A stretch of DNA of 64,000 bases, taken from contig CALZJH010000007.1 of the NCBI GenBank assembly GCA_945787845.1, positions 247,126 to 311,125 on the forward strand. The letters run 5' to 3'. The notes under the pieces are model-generated. The model was not told the DNA's origin, ran no database searches, and worked only from the letters and a program-made list of their open reading frames with translations. Each line of letters begins with the position of its first letter. Position 1 is the first letter of the stretch. Shown piece by piece: positions 18,502-27,759 of the stretch. The DNA comes from an uncultured Woeseiaceae bacterium. GTDB lineage: Bacteria; Pseudomonadota; Gammaproteobacteria; Steroidobacterales; Woeseiaceae. Position numbers and translations under genes: made by a program.

Positions 18502-19201
18502 CGCGAACGGCCCGCGCCTTCTCTGCGGCACCGGGTGTATCGCCATGAATACAGAGCGTGTCCGCCTGCACGCTTACGACCTCGCCGTTTCTTGCTGTCG
18601 CCTCTCCTGCTTCTGCCAGCCGTACCGCCTGCGTCGTCGCAACGGACAACAACTCATGGACGGCGCCAGGTTCTGAACGGGGCACCAAGGTGCCGTCGGG
18701 TTCATAGGCCCTGTCAACAAAGGCCTCCGCGATAAACGCAAGGCCATGGCGTTTTGCCGCAAACTCGAGCTCGGTGTTGGCCATGCCCACGAATGCCGGG
18801 CTGCCGGGCGCCTCCGCGGTCACGCGGGCGATGATATCGGCGAGTTCCCGATCCCGGACGGCATCATTGTAGAGCGCACCATGAGGCTTCACGTGAGTCA
18901 GCCTGGCACCCAGGTGGGCAGCAATGTCGGTAAGCTCGCTGACCTGCGCGGTCAGCGAATCGTATAGCTCGCCACCTTTCATGAACCCGCTCCGACGGCC
19001 GAAGCCTTCACGATCCGGATAACCAGGGTGCGCGCCGACCGCCACCCCATTCGCGATTGCCGAGCGCACGGTGCTGGTCATTGAAGCGGCGTCTCCGGCA
19101 TGCCCGCCACATGCGACGTTGCAGCTCGACACAATCTGCAGCAGATCCATGTCGTATTCGTCGCCTTCTCCGAGGTCTGCATTCAGGTCGATTCTCGCCA
19201 C
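18452..19201 (-). CDS. pxpA: 5-oxoprolinase subunit A (LamB/YcsF family)
   Basis: A 249-aa protein of the LamB/YcsF family. It opens ARIDLNADLGEGDEYDMDLLQ, then has SSCNVACGGHAGD, VGAHPGYPDREGFGRR, THVKPHGALYND and a late CIHGDTPGA, all diagnostic of PxpA. The start is a GTG at 19201 whose first base overlaps the rsgA stop. With PxpB and PxpC it recycles 5-oxoproline, a spontaneous by-product of glutamine and glutamyl chemistry. The gene order A-B-C is the common one. Confidence 0.95.
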   Translation of the reverse strand: MARIDLNADLGEGDEYDMDLLQIVSSCNVACGGHAGDAASMTSTVRSAIANGVAVGAHPGYPDREGFGRRSGFMKGGELYDSLTAQVSELTDIAAHLGARLTHVKPHGALYNDAVRDRELADIIARVTAEAPGSPAFVGMANTELEFAAKRHGLAFIAEAFVDRAYEPDGTLVPRSEPGAVHELLSVATTQAVRLAEAGEATARNGEVVSVQADTLCIHGDTPGAAEKARAVRDVLESHGVDIRAHTMR

Positions 19202-20244
19202 TACGATGCCTCACCTTGCTCCCGCCGTTTTCCCGACAGTATCGATTTGTACATTTTGCCGAGGGATTTGTCGCGAGATCGTCGCTCAGCAATTGTCTCG
19301 CTGTTGCGGCGATCCTCCGATTGCAGCTTGCGGTAGCGGCGCAGTCGCTCGGCGTCCAGGTGCCCCTCAGCAATGGCCGCCTGCACAGCGCACCCCGGTT
19401 CCGACGCGTGGGAGCAATCGGAAAAGCGGCACGCTGAAGCCAGAGCCGCCACTTCCGCGAATACATCGTCGATCGCATCACCGACGTCAACAAGCCGGAG
19501 CTCCCGCATTCCCGGCGTGTCGATCAGCCAGCCTCCATGCGGCAGCCTGTGCATGGATCGCGACGTCGTCGTATGCCGTCCCCTCTGGTCGTCCTCGCGG
19601 GCCGCCTGCGTTTCCAGGTGCTCACCCGTGAGCGTGTTCGTCAGCGTGGACTTCCCGACACCCGATGAACCCAGCAGCGCCACCGTCTGGCCCGACTCAC
19701 ACCATGGCCGCAACACGTCGACTGCTTTCGGATCCAGCGCGTTGAGGGCCTCGACAAGCACACCGGGCGCGAGCTTGGCGGCAGCGGCTACGAATGCATC
19801 CGTGGACTCCACGGTGTCTGCCTTGGTGATGACGATGATCGGAAACGCCCCCGCGTCATGTGCGATAGCAAGGTAGCGCTCGAGGCGCGCGATATTGAAA
19901 TCGCGGTTCGCCGACGTAACGATGAACAGCGTGTCGACATTGGCCGCGATCATCTGCACGTCCGCGCCGGCTCCGGCGGCGCGCCGCCGAAATGCCCCGA
20001 AGCGATCGAGTCGTCGGACTATGCGCTTTCCCGCATCAATGAGGACCCAGTCACCCACGGTGATCTGCATCGCCGCCGCCTTCGGAGAGAGTTCGACCGC
20101 TTCGTGGCAGTCCTCACCGGCGACGTCGACACGATCCCGTTGGACGTTGAGCACACGCGCCGGGCGGACGTCGGCATCCGCATCGATCTGCGCCTGGAAG
20201 AACGGTCTCCAGCCAAGCATTTGTAACGATTCAAGAGTACTCAT
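19201..20244 (-). CDS. rsgA: Small ribosomal subunit biogenesis GTPase RsgA
   Basis: A 347-aa circularly permuted GTPase. An N-terminal OB-fold region is followed by G motifs in permuted order: VITKAD (G4) first, then the P-loop LGSSGVGKST (G1) and DTPGM (G3). The C-terminal zinc knuckle is CRFSDCSHASEPGC. RsgA tests and releases late 30S assembly intermediates. The ATG at 20244 is preferred to a GTG at 20253. It leads the run into pxpABC, with the rsgA stop overlapping the pxpA start by one base. I know of no functional link between the two. Confidence 0.95.
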   Translation of the reverse strand: MSTLESLQMLGWRPFFQAQIDADADVRPARVLNVQRDRVDVAGEDCHEAVELSPKAAAMQITVGDWVLIDAGKRIVRRLDRFGAFRRRAAGAGADVQMIAANVDTLFIVTSANRDFNIARLERYLAIAHDAGAFPIIVITKADTVESTDAFVAAAAKLAPGVLVEALNALDPKAVDVLRPWCESGQTVALLGSSGVGKSTLTNTLTGEHLETQAAREDDQRGRHTTTSRSMHRLPHGGWLIDTPGMRELRLVDVGDAIDDVFAEVAALASACRFSDCSHASEPGCAVQAAIAEGHLDAERLRRYRKLQSEDRRNSETIAERRSRDKSLGKMYKSILSGKRREQGEAS

Positions 20245-20288
20245 GAGATACACTGCATAGCACGTATTCGCCTGCAGGGAAAACCATC

Positions 20289-21023
20289 ATGAGCGTAGTT
20301 CTGGTAACGGGCGCGAGTTCCGGGATCGGTGCGGCTATCGCCATAGCGTTCGCGGAAAACAGCTGGGATGTCATGGCCGCCGGCCGCGATGAGGGCCGTC
20401 TTGAGGAGGTCGCGGACGTGTCCGAACGCATCGTGACCTGGGCAGGTGAACTCTCGTCGTCGGAAGAGTGTGACGAACTGGTCGCGGATACCATCGATGA
20501 ATTCGGCGAGATCGATTGCCTGGTCAATAATGCCGGCATCATCATTCGTGGCAACGCGGCGGACACCAGTGACGACGATTGGCGCGAGACGATGACGGTC
20601 AATCTCGACGTGCCGTTCTTTCTTAGCCGGGCAGCGCTGCCTTACTTGCTCAGGGCCGAGGGCAGTATCGTGAATATCGCCTCCGACTGGGGCCTGCGCG
20701 GCGGCGAGCGCGCGGTGGCCTATTGCGCGAGCAAGGGCGGCCTCGTATTGCTGACCAGGGCCATGGCCAGGGACCACGCCCGCGCGGGCCTGCGCGTCAA
20801 CGCCATATGTCCGGGCGATGTCGACACGCCCATGCTCGCGGCCGAAGCCGAAGCCGAGGGCATGGACATCGAGGACTACATGGAGGAAGCGTCGGAATCC
20901 GTACCGAGCGGACGCGTTGCCGAGCCCGAGGAAGTCGCAGCGCTCGCCTTGTTTCTCGCCAGCGACGCAGCAACGCATATCAACGGCACGACCGTCGCCA
21001 TCGACGGTGGTGGCGGCGCCTAA
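20289..21023 (+). CDS. SDR-family NAD(P)-dependent oxidoreductase
   Basis: A 244-aa classical SDR. The cofactor loop VTGASSGIGAA (residues 6-16), LVNNAGI, the catalytic serine region NIASDWG and YCASKGG (Tyr and Lys), and the C-terminal NGTTVAIDGGGGA typical of FabG-like enzymes are all present. An aspartate-poor AAGRDEG after the second strand would fit NADP(H) preference. It lies divergent from rsgA, and its stop overlaps the convergent TldE gene by 4 bp. The substrate cannot be told from sequence. Confidence 0.88.
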   Translation: MSVVLVTGASSGIGAAIAIAFAENSWDVMAAGRDEGRLEEVADVSERIVTWAGELSSSEECDELVADTIDEFGEIDCLVNNAGIIIRGNAADTSDDDWRETMTVNLDVPFFLSRAALPYLLRAEGSIVNIASDWGLRGGERAVAYCASKGGLVLLTRAMARDHARAGLRVNAICPGDVDTPMLAAEAEAEGMDIEDYMEEASESVPSGRVAEPEEVAALALFLASDAATHINGTTVAIDGGGGA

Positions 21024-22336
21024 ACGCCCGAGAAGTCCACCCCGCCAAACACGAGCGACGGCGACAGCGTCGCAGAATACGGGTACACGTCGTTGCCAAG
21101 CAGTTCGAGCTGGTTGAACAGATCGCGGAGGTTGCCGGTGACGTTCATCTCACCGACCGGACGACCAATCTCGCCGTTCTCGATCATGTGGCCGCGCAGG
21201 CCCAGCGAGAAATCGCCGGTGGTCTGGTCGGCATTGCCGCCCAGCCACGAGGTGACGTAGACGCCCTCGCCGACGTCGCCAAGCAGCTCTTCGAGCGACT
21301 GCGAACCGGTCGTGATCACGCGGTTCGAGGACGACCCGGTCGTCGGTGCCATGTCCGTCTTGCTGCCGTGGTAGGTGTCGACGTAGACATTGCGCACGAC
21401 GCCGTTCTCGATAATGGGCAGGCGCCGCGACGAAATACCTTCGCTATCGAAATGCCGCGAACCGAAACCGCGCGGCATCAGGGGATTGTCAGTGATCGAC
21501 AGCTTGTCACTGAACGCCTTGGTGCCAATCAGGTCGGCCCAGAACGACTGACCCTGGCTGATACGCCTCGCGTTCGCCGGCCCCATCAGGCGACCGACCA
21601 GTGAACCCGCGGCACGGGCATCAACCAACATCGTGGTTTTCGTCGTCGGACCTTTCTCCGAGTGCAGTCGGCTCAACGCCCGCTCGAGTCCGACTCGTGC
21701 CACGTCGCCCGCTGCGGGCAGGGACGCGACATGCTGGCCACCGACGTAGTATCCGTCCTCGGCGCGTTTGTCGCCTTCGTCCCGAAGCGTAATGCTGGTC
21801 CCGTACCAGCAGTATGTCTCGGCGTGCGCACCGGCGAACCCGTTACTGCTCACCGACGCCGAGTTGACGGTGCCATCGTAGATACCCGCTGTCGCGGAAA
21901 TAACCCGATCATGTGCCGTTGCGATTTCGTCGAGCTGCTCGCACCAGGCGATCCGCTGCTCGCGCGAGATACCGGCCACGTTGTCATCGACAAGGTCCAG
22001 TTCATCGGTCGGCCGATCGGAAAACAATTCAGTTGGCGTGATACGGCGATGCTCGTCAGGCTCCAGCGCCCGGGTGATCGCGACCGCCTCGCGGACAAAG
22101 CGTTCGAGGCGCTCGGGGTTCATGTCGGTCGTGTTGTGGCTCGAGTACCGCCCGTCCGCGTACACACTGACGTTCAGGTAACGCGAGGTCGTGTCCTTCA
22201 CCTTTTCGAGTGCGCCGGCACGATATTCAAACTGCACGTCGCGCGTTTGGGAGGCTGTCACAAACGCGTCCTTCGCGCCTGCCTGCTTCGCCATTTCAAC
22301 GGCCTGTGCCGAGCGGTTCTGCAAATCAGCCGACAT
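21020..22336 (-). CDS. TldE/PmbA-family metallopeptidase partner protein
   Basis: A 438-aa protein of the TldD/TldE (PmbA) superfamily. It has the N-terminal FEYRAGALEKVKDTTSRYLNVSVYADGR segment and the late HFDSEGISSRRLPIIENGVVRN, ending ATLSPSLVFGGVDFSGV. TldE lacks the zinc site and serves as the partner of TldD. The known cytosolic TldD/TldE dimer degrades unfolded peptides and matures some RiPPs (microcin B17) and CcdA. No signal peptide is visible, unlike its TldD partner, whose stop overlaps this start by 11 bp. The pair is therefore co-translated. Confidence 0.88.
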   Translation of the reverse strand: MSADLQNRSAQAVEMAKQAGAKDAFVTASQTRDVQFEYRAGALEKVKDTTSRYLNVSVYADGRYSSHNTTDMNPERLERFVREAVAITRALEPDEHRRITPTELFSDRPTDELDLVDDNVAGISREQRIAWCEQLDEIATAHDRVISATAGIYDGTVNSASVSSNGFAGAHAETYCWYGTSITLRDEGDKRAEDGYYVGGQHVASLPAAGDVARVGLERALSRLHSEKGPTTKTTMLVDARAAGSLVGRLMGPANARRISQGQSFWADLIGTKAFSDKLSITDNPLMPRGFGSRHFDSEGISSRRLPIIENGVVRNVYVDTYHGSKTDMAPTTGSSSNRVITTGSQSLEELLGDVGEGVYVTSWLGGNADQTTGDFSLGLRGHMIENGEIGRPVGEMNVTGNLRDLFNQLELLGNDVYPYSATLSPSLVFGGVDFSGV

Positions 22337-23867
22337 TTTCGCCCCCTACGGTCATGTTCGACACGAGCACTGTCGGGATGCCCTGCGAGACGGGCACGCT
22401 CTGGCCGTCCTTGCCGCAGGTCCAGCCCCCGGTGTCGAGGCGCGCATCGTTGGCGACCATTGTGATGCGCTTCAGTGATTCGGGCCCGTTGCCGATGATA
22501 TTCACATCCTTGATCGGCGCCGTGATCTTGCCGTTCTCGACGAGCCAGCCGTTCTTAACGTAGAACGTGTAGTCGCCCGCGCCTATCTGCACCTGGCCGT
22601 TGGTATACGTTTCGCAAATGATGCCGTGATCGACGGCGGCAATTATTTCTTCTTTCGTGTGCGGCCCGTCCTCCATGAACGTACAGCTCATCCGCGGCAT
22701 CGGCGCATACTTGTAAGACTGACGGCGACCGGAACCCGTCGGCTTGAGCCCGTATTGCTTCGCGCTGATCTGGTCATGCAGGTAAGACTTCAGGATGCCG
22801 TCTTCAACGAGCACCGTCTTGCCGGCTTTATTGCCTTCATCGTCATAGTTCAACGCACCGCGCTCACGCGGAATCGAAGCCTGGTCGACGATCGTGACAA
22901 ACGGCTCCGCGACCTTCTTGCCGATCATGTCGGAGTAGATGCTGGTGCCCTTGCGATTGAAGTCGGCTTCCATTCCGTGCCCGATCGCCTCGTGCAACAG
23001 GATGCCAGAGGCGCCCGACGCCAGGATGACCGGCATCTCGCCAGCCGGCGGGCGACGCGCCTCGAACTGGATCATCGTGCGGTCTACCGCCTCCTTCACC
23101 ATTGCAGTCAGGCGCTCTTCCGAATACCAGTTGAACTCCTCGCGCGCGGCGATGTTCGAGTAACCGGTTTGAACGTCTTCTCCCTTGCGCGCCGTAACGA
23201 CAACCGTGATACGCGCCATCGGGCGGTGATCTGTAACGAGCCTGCCGTCGAGCGTGGCGACCATGACACGCTCATCGCCGTCGCCCCAGTACACGGCGAC
23301 TTTCTCGATGGCCGGGTCCATCGCCCTGGCCTTTTCCTCGACGAACTTGAGGATCGGCAACTTCTGCTCGACCCCCACGTCACTCCAGGGAACGCTGGTC
23401 GTATACAGGTCGCCCATGGCCAGCGGGTTGAATGACTGGGGGGCGACAACCGCGCTACCCGATGCGATCGCAGATGCTGTCCTGGCCGCCGCCAGCATTG
23501 ACGGTTGTGTCAGATCCTCGGTAAACGCATAGCCGGTCTGCTCACCAACCACCACGCGCAGGCCAACTCCCTGTGCAATGTTTGAGCTGGCGTTACTGAC
23601 GATGCCGTCTTCGAGCGTCAGCGAGTTGGTGCGTGAGTGCTGGAAATACAGGTCCGCCGCATCCGCACCGCTGGCCGTGAGCTCGGACATCACACGTGCC
23701 GTGGCAGCCTGGTCTACGCCGAACCACGTCATGAACGGATTGTCCGGTGTCGCCTGGCCGAGGACCGTTGCGGATTGCACACCGCAGCCCTGCAGGAACC
23801 CAGGCATGGTGATAATCGCACTTCCGGCCGCCATGTGGCCGAGAAAGGCTCTGCGTTTGATAGTCAT
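22326..23867 (-). CDS. TldD-family zinc metallopeptidase with Tat/lipoprotein-type leader
   Basis: A 513-aa TldD protein. The zinc-binding HEAIGH motif lies in ASGILLHEAIGHGMEADF, and the C terminus has GGWTCGKDGQSVPVSQG with the conserved cysteine ligand. The N terminus is unusual: MTIKRRAFLGH with a twin arginine, a hydrophobic stretch, and a lipobox-like FLQGC, so it reads as a Tat-exported and possibly lipidated enzyme. E. coli TldD is cytosolic and lacks this. A GGGGGTAA ribosome site precedes the ATG. It is followed at once by the TldE gene. Confidence 0.87.
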   Translation of the reverse strand: MTIKRRAFLGHMAAGSAIITMPGFLQGCGVQSATVLGQATPDNPFMTWFGVDQAATARVMSELTASGADAADLYFQHSRTNSLTLEDGIVSNASSNIAQGVGLRVVVGEQTGYAFTEDLTQPSMLAAARTASAIASGSAVVAPQSFNPLAMGDLYTTSVPWSDVGVEQKLPILKFVEEKARAMDPAIEKVAVYWGDGDERVMVATLDGRLVTDHRPMARITVVVTARKGEDVQTGYSNIAAREEFNWYSEERLTAMVKEAVDRTMIQFEARRPPAGEMPVILASGASGILLHEAIGHGMEADFNRKGTSIYSDMIGKKVAEPFVTIVDQASIPRERGALNYDDEGNKAGKTVLVEDGILKSYLHDQISAKQYGLKPTGSGRRQSYKYAPMPRMSCTFMEDGPHTKEEIIAAVDHGIICETYTNGQVQIGAGDYTFYVKNGWLVENGKITAPIKDVNIIGNGPESLKRITMVANDARLDTGGWTCGKDGQSVPVSQGIPTVLVSNMTVGGENVG

Positions 23868-23925
23868 TCTTACCCCCGGTTGGATTTAAACTTTAGATGC
23901 GCCGACTTCGCAAAAAGTTGCATGG

Positions 23926-24516
23926 TCAGCGTCGTGACAGGGCCAGTCCGATGCCTGCTGCGGCCAGGAACGCGCCCGTTACACGATTGCGCAATTGGCC
24001 GAAGCGCCCGATGTAGCGTCGCGCGGTGTTGGCAAACGCGGCCCACAGGACGTCGCCGACGAACAATACGCTGAGAAAGACCAGCGCTACGATTCCCAAC
24101 TCCATCATCGTCGGCGAGCCGCCGACAAATTGCGGAATAAAAGCGGCATTGAACAACAGGGTTTTCGGATTAAGCAAGGCGACGACGCAGCCGCGCCAGA
24201 ACATGACCGGCGTGGCTTCAATGGCGGCAAGGTTACCTGCAGGCTCGCGCCAGGTCCTGATGCCGAGATACACGAGGTAGATGACGCCCGCCCACTTGAT
24301 CCACGTCAGGGCCTCGGCGGCAATCTCGACCAGGGCCGCGAGTCCGAAAACCACGAGCAGCAGCTGCAGGCCGACGCCGACCGTGGTACCCACGACGGTG
24401 ACAACCCCCATCCGGAGGCCGTACCTCAGGCTGTTGGCCACGATCAGCGCCACATTCGGTCCCGGGATCATCACCAGGACCGAGGTTGCGGCGATCAATG
24501 CGGCCAGGCTGCTCAC
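23926..24516 (-). CDS. LysE-family translocator
   Basis: A 196-aa inner-membrane protein with about six spans, started at the GTG at 24516, which overlaps the upstream M50 stop in a GTGA junction. The family motif MIPGPNVALIVANSLRYG occurs near the N terminus, followed by VVGTTVGVGLQLLL and LLNPKTLLFNAAFIPQF. LysE/RhtB transporters export amino acids such as lysine, arginine, threonine or homoserine lactone; the substrate here is not predictable. The longer upstream frame is part of the M50 gene and is not used. Confidence 0.9.
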   Translation of the reverse strand: MSSLAALIAATSVLVMIPGPNVALIVANSLRYGLRMGVVTVVGTTVGVGLQLLLVVFGLAALVEIAAEALTWIKWAGVIYLVYLGIRTWREPAGNLAAIEATPVMFWRGCVVALLNPKTLLFNAAFIPQFVGGSPTMMELGIVALVFLSVLFVGDVLWAAFANTARRYIGRFGQLRNRVTGAFLAAAGIGLALSRR

Positions 24517-25181
24517 ATTCCCACGATCCCAAGGAAGAAGCCAAGAACCACGCCGACCACGGGCCCGACGATTTTCCACAACAGGCCCGACACCAGCAGC
24601 GCAATGATGATCATCATGCCGAAAGGCTCAATGCGGTCGAAACTCATCGCGGCACGCGGTGGTAGCAAGCCGCTCAATACCCGGCCGCCATCGAGAGGCG
24701 GAATCGGGAGCATATTGAAGACGGCAAGGATGACGTTAAAGAACACGCCGAAATACGCCATGTAGGTCAGCATGTCGGCCGCCGGGACCGTGCCGCGCAT
24801 GACCGCGGCGGCGGCGAGGATTGCGGTCCAGCCGGCGGCCATGGCCAGGTTTGACGCCGGTCCGGCAGCCGCCACCATGGCCATGTCGCGCTGTGGGTTC
24901 CGGAGGTTACGCGTGCCAACCGGCACCGGCTTGGCCCAGCCGAACAGTATCAGCGGCGCGCCCGTTGCCTTGGCCATCACCAGCAAACCCAGTGGGACGA
25001 GCACCGTACCGATCGGGTCGATGTGCTTGATGGGGTTCAGTGTCAGCCGCCCGAGCACCTCGGCTGTCCGATCGCCGAAGTGCCGGGCAGCAAAGCCGTG
25101 AGCGGCTTCGTGGACCGTAATCGCGAAGATAGCCGGTACCGAAAACAACAGTATCGATTGAATCAGGGTCAGATTTTGCAT
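24513..25181 (-). CDS. Site-2 protease-family (M50) membrane metallopeptidase
   Basis: A 222-aa polytopic protein of the short M50 group. The zinc motif HEAAHG lies in the first span (AITVHEAAHGFAARHFGD) and the third ligand in the NMLPIPPLDGGR segment. GPASNLAMA is also typical of the fold. Such rhomboid-like small S2P proteins, close to the YwhC group, have few assigned substrates. It is translationally coupled to the LysE gene downstream. Confidence 0.9.
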   Translation of the reverse strand: MQNLTLIQSILLFSVPAIFAITVHEAAHGFAARHFGDRTAEVLGRLTLNPIKHIDPIGTVLVPLGLLVMAKATGAPLILFGWAKPVPVGTRNLRNPQRDMAMVAAAGPASNLAMAAGWTAILAAAAVMRGTVPAADMLTYMAYFGVFFNVILAVFNMLPIPPLDGGRVLSGLLPPRAAMSFDRIEPFGMMIIIALLVSGLLWKIVGPVVGVVLGFFLGIVGM

Positions 25182-25217
25182 CGCGCCATCATACGTTATG
25201 CGGCCCGATGGCGGCTA

Positions 25218-26918
25218 TTACCAACCGCCGCCTCCACCGCCTCCGCCACCGCCGCCGGACGATCCGCCACCGCCGCCGCCTGACGACGAGCCAGGTGGTG
25301 ACACCGACGAACTGACGGCGGATCCCAGCCCGCTCGACAGGCTATTGGTCGCCTTTGACAGGTTCGATGTATTCCAGCGGCCGTTGTACCAGGATGGTCT
25401 GTACGCATTACCGTCCGGATCACGAATCGCCGCCAGTACTTTCGCAAAACGCTCCGACCACGCCTGCTCGACGCCGAGTGCGAGCGCAAACGGCAGCATC
25501 ATTTCGAACAATTCCGGCGTCTTTTGCGGCGGGTTCCGCAGGTTTAGCTCGTCTTTTTCCGCGATCTCCAGGAAATCCTTGAAGCCCAGCATTTCGTCCA
25601 GCAGCTGGCGACCGCGAATAGTCGGACGCTTCATGATGATGGCGAAAACGGCCATTGTCAGGAACGACAGCACGATCATCGCGATCACAAGCGCGGTCGC
25701 CCCACGACCGACATTGACGGCGATCAGCGTCGTTAGGATAACGATCAGGATGGCTGGCAAGTTCAGCAGAGCATTGGTCTTGAAGTAGTGATTCTTGTAA
25801 TCCTTGCGCAGCGACTGGCTGTGTTTCGAGCGCGCTTTGCCAAGCACTTTGTGGTTCGAGTTCTTGAGCGTAACGACATCGCCCTCTGCAAAGATGGCCT
25901 CGAACAGCTCCCTCTCGCCTGGCGCCATCGGCGGTTTCAGTGTTTCGGTATTGAGTTTCCTCAGCGAGTGCGTCTTGCCTTTCTTGCTGATCTCGAGGTA
26001 GCCCTTCACGGCCAGGTTCACGATGGCCGCCGTCATCACCTTGTCGTCGTAATACATCTGCCGGATATAGCGCAGGGATGCCGGCGAGAACCCTTTGGGC
26101 GGCTCGTAGCGAGTGATGACGACGCCTTCCACCGGATCCTTGCCATGTTTGAGCCAGGTAGGAATGTAGTACAGCAACAACAGCAGATAGCCGAACACGG
26201 CGACGAGCAGATTCCGGTTGTCCTTGATTATCCAGCCGACACGATCCAGCACCGTCGGTTCGTCGACAAAACCTTTGGGCCAACCCACGACAATCGTTAG
26301 TCCGTGGGCGGCCGGCAGGGGATTGTTGGCCGCGAAATGCACATCCCCCGCCTCGTCCATGAAGCGACCGTAGTCCTGCTCCTGGGAGCCCATGCGTCCG
26401 GTGTAACCTTCGACAAACACCTTGTCCCTGGGTGCGTCGAAACCGAGCCGCACTGTGGCTGTTGCCTTGTCGATCGGAAATGCCCAGTTGTTGCCCGTGG
26501 CATTCCAGTAGAGTTCGTCGTGCTCGTCGAAGAACCCAAGCATGCGGTCGGCCCGGTAACGGAATGTATACGTGTGCTCTCCATGATCGATGAAGCGATT
26601 TGAGCTCCCGAAGTACGTACGCACGTCACGTCCGCTGCGGACCGTGTGAAATGCCTCCGGCTGGCCGTTGCGCTGCACGAACCGGGGTTCGAGCTTGATC
26701 TTGTAGGCGTTGCCCAGCCGGTCTTCATATTCCACCGGGAAGTCGCGATAAATGCCGCGTCGTATCTGCTTCCCTTCGGACCGGACCGTTATCGTTTCCG
26801 TGACCTCGATCATGCCATCGGTCAGCACGCGCACGTCGCTGTGAAAGCTCAGGATGCGTTCGTCGGCGATGGCTGCAAGCGGCAGGCAGAGCAGCAACAA
26901 CGCAATGATCCGTCTCAT
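25218..26918 (-). CDS. DUF2207 domain-containing membrane protein with poly-Gly tail
   Basis: A 566-aa protein: signal peptide ([17 protein letters not shown]), a periplasmic DUF2207 domain ([31 protein letters not shown]), a membrane span (about 235-255), a cytoplasmic part and two further spans (about 395-435). The C terminus ends in a glycine/serine-rich run of about 20 residues closing with W, common in this family (resembling YPF-type TPM/LemA-associated proteins). Function is unknown. The start overlaps the LemA stop by 4 bp; LemA and DUF2207 genes are frequent neighbours, so the two products probably act together. Confidence 0.88.
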   Translation of the reverse strand: MRRIIALLLLCLPLAAIADERILSFHSDVRVLTDGMIEVTETITVRSEGKQIRRGIYRDFPVEYEDRLGNAYKIKLEPRFVQRNGQPEAFHTVRSGRDVRTYFGSSNRFIDHGEHTYTFRYRADRMLGFFDEHDELYWNATGNNWAFPIDKATATVRLGFDAPRDKVFVEGYTGRMGSQEQDYGRFMDEAGDVHFAANNPLPAAHGLTIVVGWPKGFVDEPTVLDRVGWIIKDNRNLLVAVFGYLLLLLYYIPTWLKHGKDPVEGVVITRYEPPKGFSPASLRYIRQMYYDDKVMTAAIVNLAVKGYLEISKKGKTHSLRKLNTETLKPPMAPGERELFEAIFAEGDVVTLKNSNHKVLGKARSKHSQSLRKDYKNHYFKTNALLNLPAILIVILTTLIAVNVGRGATALVIAMIVLSFLTMAVFAIIMKRPTIRGRQLLDEMLGFKDFLEIAEKDELNLRNPPQKTPELFEMMLPFALALGVEQAWSERFAKVLAAIRDPDGNAYRPSWYNGRWNTSNLSKATNSLSSGLGSAVSSSVSPPGSSSGGGGGGSSGGGGGGGGGGGW

Positions 26919-27475
26919 TCCACCGTCCCGAAATCGGCAAGCGGCACGTTGGCCGCCTCATCCGAGGACTTCTGGAAGAAATCCCTGGGTTTGAAACTGA
27001 ACATGCCCGCGACAATATTGCTGGGCACGCTCTCAGTCATGGTGTTGTAGTCCCGCACCGAGCCGTTGTAGTAGCGACGTGCGAACTGCAGGTAGTTCTC
27101 CGTCTCCACAAGTTCGTTCTGCAGATTGAGGAAGTTCTCGTTCGCCTTGAGGTCGGGATAGCTTTCGGCAAGCGCGATGAGGCGGTCGATGCCGGCGCTG
27201 AGTTTTTCCTCCGCCCGGCCACGAGAGCGTATGTCCGCCTTCTGCATGGCTTCGGTCCGCAACTGCGTTACGGCTTCGAGTGTCGCGCGCTCGTACTTTG
27301 CGTATTGATCGACCGCGGTGACAAGCCGCGGAATCAGGTCGTGGCGTCGCTGCAGCTGGACATCAATATCGCTCCACGAGGTATCGACCCGATTGCGGCT
27401 GCGAATCAGGCGGTTGTAGAGGACGACGCCGGCAACTCCGATAAGCGCCAGCGCCGCGATAAGGACTGACGTCAC
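26915..27475 (-). CDS. LemA-family protein
   Basis: A 186-aa protein starting with GTG at 27475. One N-terminal span ([20 protein letters not shown]) is followed by the helical LemA domain: [37 protein letters not shown], then [31 protein letters not shown]. LemA proteins are membrane-anchored helical bundles of unclear function. The gene has 4-bp overlaps on both sides, so the three-gene run 27738-25218 looks like one translational unit. Confidence 0.93.
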   Translation of the reverse strand: MTSVLIAALALIGVAGVVLYNRLIRSRNRVDTSWSDIDVQLQRRHDLIPRLVTAVDQYAKYERATLEAVTQLRTEAMQKADIRSRGRAEEKLSAGIDRLIALAESYPDLKANENFLNLQNELVETENYLQFARRYYNGSVRDYNTMTESVPSNIVAGMFSFKPRDFFQKSSDEAANVPLADFGTVE

Positions 27476-27738
27476 TGCTTGTTGTCGTCGTCAAGGTCGT
27501 CGCCCAAACCCTCTTCCTGTTCGGCTTTCTCCTTGACTTTTTCCAGGTCTTCTTCGGCTTGTTCGCGCCTGTCCCGGTCTTGCTCGCGCGTGTGTTCCTT
27601 AAGCCGATGTACTTCTCTGGAGTGGTCGACCGCCTGCTGGCGATCCGCCTGGCCCTGGTCCTTGGAACCCTCCGGGCCTGCCAATACGCCGGGTGCGGCG
27701 AAAATCAGCGCTGCTACCACAAGTAACAGTCTAAGCAT
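27472..27738 (-). CDS. Small secreted, highly charged helical protein
   Basis: An 88-aa protein with a clean signal peptide (LLLVVAALIFAAPGVLA, cleavage before GPEG). The mature part is almost entirely charged (Asp, Glu, Lys, Arg, Gln), with a predicted long helix or coiled coil (EQDRDRREQAEEDLEKVKEKAEQEE) and an acidic tail DDLDDDNKQ. It is coupled to lemA by a GTGA overlap. I recognise no family. Confidence 0.65.
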   Translation of the reverse strand: MLRLLLVVAALIFAAPGVLAGPEGSKDQGQADRQQAVDHSREVHRLKEHTREQDRDRREQAEEDLEKVKEKAEQEEGLGDDLDDDNKQ

Positions 27739-27759
27739 GATATGTCTCCTACGGAGTGA

